64,000 nt of DNA from Cylicocyclus nassatus (Eukaryota > Nematoda > Chromadorea > Rhabditida > Strongylidae), in assembly GCA_958299035.1 (NCBI GenBank), contig CATQJL010000001.1, positions 10,453,817-10,517,816 on the forward strand. The letters run 5' to 3'. A program made the translations under genes and the position numbers. Shown here in pieces: positions 25,020-36,650 of this stretch. The first letter of the stretch is position 1; each line of letters begins with the position of its first letter. The notes beneath the pieces are model-generated. The model saw only the letters and a list, made by a program, of their open reading frames with translations. It was not told the DNA's origin and made no database searches.

Positions 25020-25734
25020 GTAAATCTAAATTAAATATGTATACTTAACCAATTTTGATAAAAATCGTCATTATGGAGCAGCTTATAGCCTGTGCTTGTA
25101 CATAGCAGCAGTTCTTTAAGCATCACCATCTGCTTTGAAGGAAAGAGTTTAAAAACTCTGACCCTAGTGTGCAATAAACAAGGCTACATCAATTAGACTA
25201 TTTTTACATTTTCTCAAGAATACTTGCCGGAAAGATTATCTTGGTTTTTGACTCCCCTGTTTATGCCAGGCTTGTTGTATGTGTTCATATATTCATGTAC
25301 TTTGATGAGCACGTTTCTCTTTGCACAAGCTTTGTCTATGCGTGTCCCCTGCTACTACGTATATCATTCATATTTCTATGTCAAACTATTGAAAATCGGT
25401 CAAAATGTATCTCCGGACAGTTGAGATGAGATGATCTCCATCCTTCCTCTGCCCAGAATATGTCGCTCCACTTTAAAGGCTAGATCTGTGGCGAATTCTC
25501 GCAAGCTATAAGAAGGATATGACTACGGTCAAACATGGGGTGTGGCATGCCACACCTGGGGGGTCGTACTGAGAGGTCGGAAGGGGGAGGGGGCCGTTAT
25601 TGAGGTGAGCTGATGTTAGCGATACCATGATATTCGTTAATATCAGATAGGCAGTGTGTAAAGTGCTACCCCATTGATGTTTTGGTCTACCATCGTATAC
25701 GTACAGTAAAAGTAATAAAAGAGCACTATAAGCA
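25020..25734. other. Non-coding or intronic stretch
   Basis: Contains a G-rich patch near 25548-25595 that includes GGGGGGTCGTA, repeated in direct orientation near 26994. No exon seen. Confidence 0.4.
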
Positions 25735-26990
25735 TAGAAGCATCATTTTTGTAACTAGAATGTCAAATAACCCCTGTGGGTCAAGTTTCAGCGTCTGAGA
25801 TTTCCAAATATTGGGCCACCCAGTGAATAGTCATTTTCAAACATGGTACTTTCGTTTCATAGGCGAGTTAACTAGTTCTTTCTGCACTTAATACAAAGAA
25901 GTACTACTTCTTTGCCCACATCGAATCCCACTTCGAAGAACATCCAAACTATGGAACTACGAGCAAGCCAAAATCTATAATCATTTGTTCCATTTTCCGC
26001 TTTCAATATCTCACAAGGAAAGGAAAGTTGGTCGAAGTGGCCTTTTGAAATGAGGTGTACAATGCTTTGCAGAGTTTGGAACGCTGAGTCCAAATATAAC
26101 TTTGCTATCTGCTGCGGTCTTCTGGGCGAGGAGTTATGAAGGTTTTTGTGAGTAAAAATCTGAATGCAAAAATAGGGTAAATCATTCGTAGCCTTTTCCC
26201 AATGTTCAAATGAGGCAGCAGCGTATTGATATATTTAAATCAAGAATATTTGTTGCAGCGAGTGATCCGACTACCAATTAAGCCCTATAAAAAATGCTAC
26301 GACTGATTTTAGCCTACTCTTGCATTCAGATTTTTACTCACAAAAACTCATAACTCCTCGCCCAGAAGCCCGCAGCAGATAGCAAAGGTAGATTTGGAAT
26401 CAGCGTTTTAAGTTCTACAGAGCAGTATACATCACATTCCAAAAGACCACTTCGACCAACCTTCCTTTCCTTGTCGGATTAGAGAGGACCAGTCAGGCTC
26501 AAATCCTTTTTATGTAAGTCATTAGGTTTAGTCTATCAATTATATCTATCCTTGTCGCCTTCTTTGGCGATTTACATTGTAGCACAGACTGGGCATGTTG
26601 CCTTAACCCAATATTTTCGCACCATTTTCCAGTTGCACAGGTAAAGGAAGACGACTATACCTTTCCTTAGAAAAAACGTCGAACCATTTTTCTATTGTGT
26701 AAAAAAGGTGGAGCGATAGCAACCATATATTAATAAAAACGCAGAGATTTGATTGGTTTAAAGATAAGGTGCGGCCGCCTCAGCTTTTCAGAGGTTGTGT
26801 CGTACTGGGTAGAAGAAGGGATAGCTAATTCGCTTTTGAAATATAGTTAATTATGTTTGAAAATGGCCACTTCACTTGGGTGGCCCAATATTGGGAAACC
26901 CCGGAATTCGCTAAATCTTGGCCCACAGGGATGTTCTGATTTGATAATCACAATTAAGTAAATATGTTACTAATTATGCTAGGTGAAGCT
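25735..26990. mobile_element. 1.25-kb palindromic element
   Basis: Left-arm blocks (CCCTGTGGGTCAAG, ATATTGGGCCACCCA, AAGTTGGTCGAAGTGG, GCGAGGAGTTATGA, TGAGTAAAAATCTGAATGCA) all reappear as complements in the right arm. The centre is near 26240. Non-coding. GGAGTTATGA-type inner sequences are shared with the 27170-27600 repeat. Confidence 0.82.
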
Positions 26991-27169
26991 TTGGGGGGGG
27001 GGGTCGTATCCGGCGTTTGTGTGCCATACCTCTTGCTCGACTCTGGATATAACTTGCTGGGCCACTGATAGCAGGGGACGAGGAAGCTTGTCCTTTATGT
27101 ATTTTCTTGTTGTTTGCGTCCTTTGAACCCTTGCTGTTTTTCTTTCTTACAAGGGAAGCTTCTTGTATA

Positions 27170-27600
27170 AACGATCCTTTGAAATGGAATGTATACCATA
27201 TCGAAATGCATAAATGCTGATTCCAAATCTACCACCCTTATCTACAAAAAGTTTATGGACGAGGATTTATGGTTTTTGGAGCGAAAATTGAATGCGCATT
27301 TTGATAAAATGTGTTGCTAAAATCTTACTGGCCCTCAAACAATGCAACCAGGTGTGATATTTTTCAAAGTATTTTTTTGAATTAAGTGCTCTGATTGTCA
27401 CCGCTCCGTTATAGAAAAACTATTACGGCTTTTTCCAATTGCACATCCAAGTTTTTGCTTTATTAAACGTAACTCCTCGTTTATTATGAATGTTCTGCAG
27501 ATAAGGAAGGCAGATTTCGAATCAGCATTTCTCTTCAATGTGGTATACGTCGCATCTAAAAAAGTCACTTTGACTAAACATGTTTCTCTTGTTAAATGAG
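27170..27600. repeat. Diverged palindromic relative of the preceding element
   Basis: GAAATGGAATGTATACCATA with AATGCTGATTCCAAATCTA on the left is mirrored by AGATTTCGAATCAGCATTT and GTGGTATACG on the right. Layout and sequence resemble the inner arms of the 25735-26990 element. Confidence 0.6.
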
Positions 27601-27816
27601 CATTTTACTTGTCGCTCATTCAGGGGTTATGAAAATCGAATCTGGCTGTTATTACGGGTTACCGACGTGTAAGAACCAAAGATTGAGAGCAAAGGTGAAG
27701 AAGTGCTGTCTAATTAAGCTGCTGATCTCATTTCTGCACTCAGAAGACTTCATCTTGCAAAACCTCACTTGAATAATGGTGAAGTTACATTCATGAAAGT
27801 TATTAGAGTTATCTTT

Positions 27817-28180
27817 TAGGTTGTCCCAAAAGTAAACTCCTTTTTTGAATAATTAGAGCTGTTTTTATTTTCATAGCCCATTTGGGGTATCATTCGATAG
27901 AGCAGATCAAGCTCCACAAGATGACAGCCAACGGTTCGCCTAAATAGCCTTCCATGTGAACTTTGGAGTCAAAATCGAAAAAAAAATTTTGTCACCTAAA
28001 AAGTGGATTTCTGCAAAGAAAAGCTCTACGGACCTCCAACTTGGTAGTCATTCAGTGGACACATAGTAATACTCAAATATGCCTTTGCTAGATTTTTTCC
28101 GAGCATAGAAAGCGAGAAACAGAAATTGTCCAAAAATGGCAAACTCCGCCCCCGGCCCTTAGTATAAACGGGCAACCTAA
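27817..28180. mobile_element. Mariner-like element, ends TTAGGTTG[TC]CC
   Basis: The left end TTAGGTTGTCCCAAAAGT and right end (complement TTAGGTTGCCCG) share only the outer 8-12 bp. A TA follows the right end. A TATCATTCGATAGAGCA block lies about 70 bp inside the left end. About 364 bp long and non-coding. Confidence 0.6.
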
Positions 28181-28515
28181 TAATTGTGATCACCCTAAAC
28201 TTTTTGCCAATACACATCCGTCGCATGAGACCTCAGATATACTGCAGGGGATCATTTTGCAAGTTAGAAGGATACATATTGCGACGACCAGTTTTTTATT
28301 TCATAACACAGATCGTCTGAATTTCTGCTTCAGTCAACAGAATATCTCCTCTTAGGTATATCAGCATGGCACCATCGGCACATTTTTGCGACAGGAATTA
28401 GAAGGTAAGATTTGTTACATATTTTTATTTGATCTAAGCAAGAATCATTGGCGAGCATGGACGGGTCAATGATAATTTGACCATGTTGATCGACCTTCAA
28501 AATTTCTATAGCCAA
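28181..28515. other. Intergenic, upstream of the small membrane-protein gene
   Basis: Probable promoter region for the next gene. A 61-codon minus-strand open frame (28330-28515) reads fairly protein-like but lacks a start exon or splice partner. Confidence 0.4.
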
Positions 28516-29178
28516 ATGAAATCCATCGCTGCTCCAAATTCTTACCTCAGTCTATTCATTGCTAGCTTTTCTTCACATTCTCAAGTCTGCAGCACGCGTC
28601 ATACCTTGAAAGAGTCACGTTTTTGTTGCAAAGAAAGTGCTTTTATTGATAACAACCTTTCAGGTGGATTTTCCAGTTTCATTCGATGCGTCTATCAAGC
28701 GAAACGAGTCAACAATAATACAGTCACGCTAGTGTATGTTAATTGGTATACCAGTCGCGGTGCATGTAAACGGGAGAAAATTTATTACTTCCATTGCAGA
28801 TGCGAACGCGATCAAGGCTGTTGCGAACATGGATGTTGTCCCAAAGATCAACATTGGTGAGCACAACCTTTTTTCTAAGTGAACGCCCCACCTCAGAAGT
28901 GAAAATTTTGAAGCTTTAGGATGGCGGGTGTTTACGTGCTCTTAGCATTCGTACTGTTAGTATTTGTCGTTGGTACAATTCTGATGATCGTCTGTTACCA
29001 GAGATCAAAAAATAAGCAGCGTAAGGAACAACGGCAAGCCATGGAGTACAGCGGCTATGCGGGCTCACAGGTCTGTATCAATTAATTACCACTTTTGAAG
29101 AGATACAGCATGATTCAGTCAATGATATAGGTTGGTGTACCCGGCGCGTACTCCTCCTATGGCGGGCCCACGTACTAA
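28516..29178 (+). CDS. Small Cys-rich single-pass membrane protein, VOPP1/WBP1-like
   Basis: Five exons: 28516-28597, 28664-28733, 28800-28856, 28920-29070 and 29131-29178 (stop TAA). They give a 135-residue protein with four introns of 60-66 nt and consistent phases. Residues 1-20 look like a signal peptide (SYLSLFIASF). Next comes a short extracellular part with an NNT glycosylation site and a tight Cys cluster (CERDQGCCEHGCCPKDQHW), one membrane helix (YVLLAFVLLVFVVGTILMIV), then CYQRSKNK and a basic, Gln-rich stretch, ending in a Tyr/Gly-rich tail (GAYSSYGGPTY). The CC-x-x-x-CC cluster just before Trp and the helix is the layout of the VOPP1/WBP1 membrane adaptors. The PPxY motifs those proteins use to bind WW domains are absent here. 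The first exon is the least certain because its donor is GTCATA; exons 3-5 are firm. Confidence 0.8.
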
Positions 29179-30005
29179 ATCTAGTACTCTACCCATCCTA
29201 TTGTCTCTTCCAGTCTTTCCGAACGATGATTTGATGCCTTATTCTCGCAAACTTGATGTACATAACGTTTTCTTCGCTTGTTATGATTGCTCAATATGAG
29301 AAAAGTTGTTTTGATTTGCCAATAATTCAACTACCATCTAATAATAAACTGCCACCAAACATTGTATTTTATTGTATGACGTTTTACAACATCAGAAGAA
29401 TAATCAAAAAAAAATTGGAAAGCAGAGGTACAGTAGCACATACAATAGGCACACACTCTAAAATAAGTTTACGTTATCAGCAAATGTTAACAGATCGGAC
29501 TGAAACAGCTCGAAAATCGTTAAACTTGCTCAAAAAAGAATTTTGTTTCTATCTTAGTAGGATGAACTACTGCGGATATTATTTCAGAACAATGAAAACT
29601 GCATGCAAGCGCCTTTGTTAGAATATCGATACGATAACGTAAGAGTTCACAGCCGACTGATCCCTGTATTTGTCTAGCCACTTGCATAAAAAGTTGAAAA
29701 AAACCAAGGCGAAGTTGTCGTTTAGAAGAAACCTTCAAATACGAGTGAGAATATGCACAAATTGATTTATCAACATCTGCTCTGCCCTTTATTATTTTTT
29801 ATCAACATTTACTCTGCCTTTTATTCGTTAATATTAATTGTATGCATATACATCTCACGCAAACATCTTATGTGGTCTCACAATCAGACACAAAAGTCGA
29901 CTATTTTTTTCTCCATAGCAAGCATATCGTAATCTGCCGTAACTCTTCGGATAGTGCTGAAAATTAGTGTTAAAATTCCGATTATTTGAAAAATCTATCA
30001 GAATC
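29179..30005. other. Convergent intergenic region
   Basis: Holds the 3' ends of the plus-strand gene above and the minus-strand gene below. The 122-codon plus frame (29253-29621) has no splice or domain support. Confidence 0.4.
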
Positions 30006-30756
30006 CTACAAAGACTGCTTCAAGCAATCTTGCAATGGTGATGGCTACACAAAGCGCGTAGCATTCCATTTATTTGACTTGTCATTGAGTTGTCAAAGTA
30101 TTCCAAAAAGTCAATGAAGGAGCTCTTTTTCAAGCACTAACTCAGTCTTCTTACCTCATCTATTTCGAGTTGCATGCGACTCACAAACTGCGTGAAAAAT
30201 TCAAAATCAGTGGTAGGCATTCCATATAGTCTGAAAGAAAGGATGTCCTAAGCATGTTTAGTAATTAAGCTATGAAGTTAGACAAACCCGTAATAATGAA
30301 CTTGGACCAACGAATATTCAATGCTAGTAACATGGGGACGAGAAAAGAAAAATTCAGCAGCAGATGCGCATTCGCAGCAGAATTCCTGCAAGTGAGAGAA
30401 TCGATTCTAAAATCCTGTACATAAAGCCAAAGTAGCATACCAACTGACCAAACTACCTGAAAAAATATCCTGCACCTCCATATTCAAATTTTCCACTTCT
30501 GTACTATATAAATGAGCTAGATTGCATTGCTTGACTCTGTCAACATCTTTTTCCGACATTTGGTTGGGCGTTCTCCACAAATCAACCTGAATCAACGGGT
30601 ATGAGAAAACACTATAGCAGGCAAAGCAAGAGATGAAAAAGTTAGCTAATAGTATGTTTTGTGGCAATTTAGCTCATAGCCTTTTCCGTAAAGCTCATGC
30701 GCAATTGATGCCAACATTTGCATCAACGTTGTAAGTCTAGTATTGGCGCTATACAT
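30006..30756 (-). CDS. Small minus-strand gene, family unknown
   Basis: Four exons agree in phase: 30476-30586, 30288-30385, 30155-30230 and 30006-30044 (stop TAG at 30006-30008). Splice sites include TTGCAG, CTTTCAG and GTAAGA. The sequence reads VDLWRTPNQMSEKDVDRV, then a Cys-rich start (EFCCECASAAEFFFSRP), then VQVHYYGLYGMPTTDFEFF and VSRMQLEIDE. About 108 residues are visible. The 5' end is not solved: an ATG at 30754-30756 opens MYSANTRLTTLMQMLASIAH, but no good donor joins it in phase to 30586. Donors GTTGAT or GTTGGC spliced to an alternative TATAG acceptor would work. No family was recognised. It points away from the plus-strand gene at 28516 end to end (tail to tail). Confidence 0.68.
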
Positions 30757-33520
30757 CTTATCTTGTCTCTTTTCCTTTCTGACTAACTTAAGTTTAGAAG
30801 TTCTTTTTGGAAAACCAGCCAAGTTCTCTGAAAATTTTTTTCCCAGTTTTTTTTATTGGCTGCAATTTTTTGGAGCACATTGTGTTTAAAGCCCTGGCCA
30901 TACCGTTAGAAAAAACCACCGCGATGCAATTTGTGCAATCGGACAACTGCCATGCCCCCTATTTCATGCCGGCAAATTATGCATATCCGTCGTGCTAGCT
31001 GACCGGAGCGACAGATCGCTGAACGTGTTCTCCTGGGCCATACCTATCCCAGCGATATCGCCACGATTTGGCCGAAATCTCGCGATATCGCGTCGCAAGT
31101 TTGAAACCAGCGACGAGGCGATATCTCTGGAATTAGATTTCTTTCCTGAAAGTTTTTGAAATAGTTTTTTTCTTCTTTTGAATTGTTTTAGTTTCTAAAT
31201 ATTTTCTAAATATCTGAATATCGCGAAAAATTAGCAAGTTATAAAACCGCAGCTACAACTTGAGGAAATTGGCTTTGCATCTTATATCTAATAGGAAAAG
31301 TGAAACGATAGACAAATCGTCGAGATCCTTATATGAATTGCTGATGTTGAACCTATATCGGTGTCAAAAAAAGTCAAAGGAGTATGCAAATGTAAGGTAA
31401 TCAATCTAGATACTGCTTTCGGATGCCGAAAGAAAACTTAGAACGAGTGCTAGGCTTGTATCTTCACCTTATGGCTGAACAGATAAGTATGTCCAGAACC
31501 CGCGACCAGCGATTTGGTAGTCACGATTTTGTCGCTCCGATCATGAAATTCTCCAGCGACGGAATCGCGACGATGAAATCGCTGCACTTACGGCCAGGGC
31601 TTAAGGTTTGAACACCAACCCATAGAGCTAACTTTTCTCTACCAGGAGACGCAGCAAAACTCGTTGAGAATGGAAGATTTGACCTTTTGCCTTAGAACAA
31701 GGCAAATTATTATATCGAAGCTTTATGAATATCTCGGAAAGGTTGATCACTGACCTAGTCATCATGCCTTGTTTTCGAATAGTAGCTGCGGCGGTAATTC
31801 AGTTTTTACTTCGTCCACTTCCCATTCAAAGGCCCCGGTAAGACTTCCTTATTAGTAAGAACAGAGAGGTTTTGAATTGAAGGCAGAGTGTTCGGGCAGT
31901 TGGGGGCGTAATGACACTTTAGCTTTATGTGAAAGTGGTCTTCGTACCATAGAAAACTAAAAATGGACTCTATCTACCGAAGACTATCAAAGTGCATGAT
32001 AGGAAAATGACTAGATCGATCTTGAAGTGATGTACCATAAGTAATTGTACATGAATAATCGGAAGCAACGCATGATTACAAGATTATAGAGACTGAAGCT
32101 TGTGCACCTCCACAACTCTAACTGCGACCATCGCTGCTTATTTAGCGGACAATAAGATTGCAAGGGTAAAATAATCGCTCTCAGAGCAAAAAAACGATAT
32201 TGGGTATAAGAACGAGTGAACCAACTATTTCATCATATGAACTTGATAACAAAGCAATTGTTGGCATGGCTGACTAATGTGGAGATGAACATTTACTATA
32301 CGTATTTACTATACGTTGATATGCGTTTTTGGTATTAGCTGGTTTGAATGATGGAATCTTATACCAACCCAAATTTGTTGAACAAGTAAGACAATCAATG
32401 ATTCACTTTATTTACTTCCTCCCCACTTATAGAGCACTCTTTGAAGGTAATACCTACAGATTCTCCCCAAACAGTTATGGTAAATCAGGGTCACAGGCGG
32501 CGACAGGGATGCTCCCAAAATTATATTATCTACAGTAGTGTAAAACATAGAAAAAAGACATTATCGACTTATGAATGTTGCAACAATCCTTGTTGCTATT
32601 GCTCATGTTCATGACTGATTCAAGAGGGAGCCAACTGTGCCAATTTTCTGCCTAGACGTTGTACATGATCATTTTGAAAAGTGGATCAACTCGAGACATG
32701 AGCATCCTACAATAATACGAAAGGTCATTTTTCGATCGTTGATAGTTTGATTATTCCGAAATGCATTTGCAAGTTGTTTTAAAGATTTCACCAGTTAACT
32801 TGAATGGCTCATGGCTAACAAGAAATTGCACACTCTGAGGAATAATTGCTCACAGGTGGCATAGTAGGGCTCAATATGTTCTTCAAAACGACAACGAAAC
32901 TACCAAACTTTGCAATTTTTCGAACTGGACCATGACGCACAGAACTCAAGTTTGTACATGCTGTCGGCATGCTGTCGCGCTCTTAGCGAAAGCTGAGCGC
33001 CGCGAGCACACCACCTTTCCTGGAACACTTCTGCTCTTCGAATTCGTCTTTGTAAGCTGGAAGACTTACTTTCACGGGGAAAAGCTTTTTCCACCTTCGG
33101 ACATTTTACTCTTCGACAGAGTGCGCATGTCGCCCAATTAAGATCGTAGGGCCGACAGGTACTCAGTGTCTCAGCCTCGGAACTATCTCGCCTCCAAATG
33201 AAAAAGAAGCTTCAAGACTAGCCTTTTTCCGTTGTTTTTGCGCTTTCAGAGATAAATTTTTGGATTTAGCGTAGCGGATAGGCTCAGGTAAGCGAAATGC
33301 TGCCCAAATGCTGTCTCTAAGTAGAAGAAATTCTCCTCAGGTAAAAAGTTCTTAGTTTCATGAGTGTTGATCATTGTGAAAAATTGTGAAAAAAGTGACT
33401 TTTGTTCGCTTACTGCCCTTTTCTTCTGCACCCCTTTCTTCCCTATTGTTACACGTGGAGTGATAATGAATTTCTAAACAATTCCGAAGCAATTACAGGC
33501 CTTGAGCGGACCATCAAAGG
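30757..33520. other. Gene-poor stretch
   Basis: No exon is supported. CGATATCGC/CAGCGA-rich blocks near 30995-31130 and 31490-31590 are partly mirror images and may be worn foldback arms. 33200-33320 resembles one arm of the 11511-12491 element. Confidence 0.4.
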
Positions 33521-34370
33521 CTATGGCCCGTAGTAAAGCTCGGTCATGGGAGATTATCTCCCCTGAAACCTTCATGTGAGGTTCTGTCAGTAAAATGACG
33601 ACCGCCCATTTCCCCATGCTAAAGGGATGCAACGTCACCTGAGAGGTGAGCCTCAGGTGAAGTTCGGCAGGGAGATGATCTCCCTGCCGGGTCATGGGAG
33701 ATGATATGAGCGATGATGTCCAGAAATAGTGTGCTAAAGAGGAAACGCAGAGAAAATCTTCGTAAGTTGCTCCTGAGTAACTTACGATACACAGCAATTT
33801 GCCTAACACTGCGGACAAAATCGGCGCAAAATTGCACAACCGCGCCCGAAAAGGAGAGGATCGGTGAACAGCTGATTTTGGCGAGGAAGACAGAAAAAAA
33901 CAAATTCTTCTCTTTTTGTAAACTTTACTGGTTTTCTTTGAAGCTGTCCAAAACGAGGACTCATTGGTTCATATCATTGAATTCACTTTGCAACCATTTC
34001 GTTTTGTCGCAAAATTTTCGTAACGAAATGTTTTTTTATTTTATCTTTGCGTTTGCTAGGCGAAATCCTTGACAGCGGTCATCATCGATTGGATAGTGGC
34101 CGCTATCAAAGATTGCCCGGCGATGCAGCAAAAGTTGGGTCGCTAGGCGGAGTCGAACCACGGCCGCGCGCGTGTAATTCCAATGGCTTACCCATTTAAC
34201 CAAATCGAATCAAGTAGCTGTTTTCTCGAGAAGGCACTTGATCACAATGTCCAGGAAGCGATCTGCATCCAGATCAATAGCTCGCCGGATGCTGGACTGA
34301 GGCGTCAAGATATCTACTCCGGTCCGCCTCAGGGGAGATGCCCTGACAGTAGTTTACTACGGGCCTATTT
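33521..34370. repeat. Imperfect inverted repeat, ends GGCCCGTAGTAAA
   Basis: GGCCCGTAGTAAA near 33525 followed by ATCTCCCCTGA is mirrored by TCAGGGGAGAT and TTTACTACGGGCC near 34330-34365. Inside the left part, GGCAGGGAGAT-G-ATCTCCCTGCC (33669-33691) is a perfect hairpin. The right arm contains the tRNA-like segment at 34141-34205. Confidence 0.55.
34141..34205 (-). repeat. tRNA-derived (SINE-like) segment
   Basis: On the minus strand there is an A-box-like TTGGTTAAATGGGTAAGCC followed about 30 bp later by a perfect B-box GGTTCGACTCC. The anticodon and acceptor stems do not fold properly, so this is not a working tRNA. A related copy lies at 44943-45016. Confidence 0.6.
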
Positions 34371-36170
34371 CTTTTGTGGCGGAGGAGGGAAGGAAGAGAA
34401 TAGTTGGCGTGGCCATTTTGCTAAGAAGAAGTTTTTACTCCTTTATGCTTATATTTTGTGACCAATGCTGATTTATATCCTTCCATTTGGTCCATTCAAA
34501 CACTAAAATAATTCAAAAAGCTCATAACGTACAACAAAAGAGCCGAAGAATGTCGTGTCTTCCTGTCGAGAGGTTTCAGCCTGAATTTTCAATTACTTAA
34601 TATAGCTTCGGAATCATTCTCAACTCTTCAAAGTGCCATAAAATTGATTTGTATGGTCTTGTTAATCATATATAAAGCAATTTGATGGAGTCAGACTCAC
34701 TGCAAAAACAAGTAGGTAGAGAGGTAGCATGTTTTGGCTGCTTAATTTTTGCTTGTTATTTATAGCGCTGTCACAAAGCAGTTCAGCCAGCTTTTGATCA
34801 ATCCGTCCTTTTACTTTCGCTGATTTGAGCGGCTATTCAATCCAATTTGCGCTTAATTGCGAATGTGCATTCATATGACAGGAGAGCATTCTCTTTTGCA
34901 ACAAGTTTTTTGTAAATTCGTTTTCACTGAAGCGAAAATTGTACAACAAAAAAATCACAATTTTCTTGAAATTTATCGAAATAGCAATATGACGTCGATA
35001 AATATCATCTACGCCAAATCCGCTTCCAGTGTCTTCCCTTTGAATTGCTAATGTCGAGAGCCAAAAGCCGGACAGCAGACACCCTCTCTCTCCAGCCTAC
35101 ATTCTAATTTGACACGGTTTTTTAGTCTAGAAATAATGGTCGGTTCCTATGTAGCTTCAATCTTAGTCACACGGAACATCAAAGAAGTCGTCTGTGAGCA
35201 ATGAACTACACATGAGAAATCGGCAAGGCTTGAAAGGCAGTTAGTTGTGACACAAGAGCAGCTTGAATCAGAACTTTGGTTAAATTGTGCTGGAACAGGA
35301 AAGGTTCAGCACAATTTAAACAAAGGTCTACACGCAAGAGCCTAACGAAAATGCAGAGGCGGAGTACAACAGACAAGCAGGCTTGAGACTAGAACCGATG
35401 CAAAGGTTTCGAAGTAATCTAAAGACGAATAGAAGAGGCCTATGTCAGCCACATACTTTAGTAGAATTTTGTCTTAGAGGGCAAGTGTTTTTATTTAAGG
35501 TGAGTCTATCAAATGAATTCCAAATCATTCCCAAGAACTTTGACGTTGATTGCGGTACTGTCTCAATATATGCCAGACGCCTCTGCAGGCCTAGATATGA
35601 GGGATTTTTGAGTTTAAAAAGTAAACTCATATGAGACAAAATAATCCAGAATTTCTCAAATTGTCGTTTGGATTTAAGGGTGCCTTAAAGGCAGTAGCGC
35701 GGCAGAATGAGAACCGTGGTACAAACCCCTATGATGGAACCTGCAGGCCAAGATCGATCTCTCACTGTCACTTCTAATCGCTGTAGATCCAATGCGAAAG
35801 GCAGCGCTTCCATCCCCCTTACAGCTTTTTCAACCCGGAGTTGGCGAACATTTCTAGTGAAGCAGCGCGTCCGCATCGCTGCTTCAGCGAGATAGATTAG
35901 ACTGAAACACTGCAAGGTGGCGAGAATCGTTACGAAGCGGACTCCCGCCAGTCCAATTTCCGCCTAAATTGCTCTTCTCAATTAAATTTTGGCGATTGTT
36001 TTTTTGGTACGCTCATATTTGTTCTGATTCCTCCTGTTATTGCATATACCTGTTTCACTCTCGCTCGTGTTGTCTTTTGGATCTAGGCATTGATTGTTGT
36101 TGATTGTTTGGGCTGCAACTATTTATCCACTCCACGGTCACGAAATGATGCAGCGATATGTGCGGCCCTT
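34371..36170. other. Non-coding stretch
   Basis: No supported exon. A small hairpin with AAATTGTGCTG / CAGCACAATTT arms lies near 35282-35318. 35700-35940 is slightly GC-rich with overlapping sense and antisense frames but no splice support. Confidence 0.4.
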
Positions 36171-36269
36171 GTGGTCAATGCGGTCATGCAGTCTGCTGCA
36201 GTCTGCTGCAGTCTGCTGCAGTCAGCTGCGGTCAATGCGGTCAGCTGCATTCAGTGCGGCAGTCTGAGC
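36171..36269. repeat. 10-bp tandem repeat (GTCTGCTGCA)
   Basis: GTCTGCTGCA is repeated in phase near 36191-36220, followed by degenerate units GTCAGCTGCG and GTCAATGCGG. The region is GC-rich in an AT-rich setting. Confidence 0.75.
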
Positions 36270-36430
36270 GACCCTAATAGAGTCGTTCGGAACACTTTGA
36301 CCAACACTTCTCTAGTCAAAAAAACGGCTGAAAGGAGCAGCTCTAATTCATTCACATCAGCATACATACTTTTTCTGTTCAAAAATACCTTACATTTTTA
36401 TTGAGATGATACTGGACCTCCCTTCTGAGA

Positions 36431-36650
36431 TGTGCAGTCGAGTAGATTTTCCGCTTAATATAGTGTGCTTGCACTGAAGGTGAAATGCAGTAAAATTTGC
36501 GCGTAAAGAAATAGCCACGTCTGTGACGCCGGCTATTTGCGCGCAAATGTTGGCATTACTGGCGTGGCTATTTGTTCACGTGCAAATTTTCCGCATTTCA
36601 CCTACAGTGCAAGCACACTATATTAAGCGGAAAATCTACTCGACTGTACA
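36431..36650. mobile_element. 220-bp hairpin element, ends TGTGCAGTCGAGTAGA
   Basis: GTCGAGTAGATTTTCCGC, TATAGTGTGCTTGCACTG and ATAGCCACG on the left all have complements on the right, ending CTCGACTGTACA. Only a short central loop is unpaired. Non-coding MITE or foldback. Confidence 0.85.

Noticed and set aside
28330..28515. Protein-like minus-strand frame of 61 codons
   Set aside because: No start exon, no splice partner in phase, and it overlaps the promoter and first exon region of the plus-strand gene.
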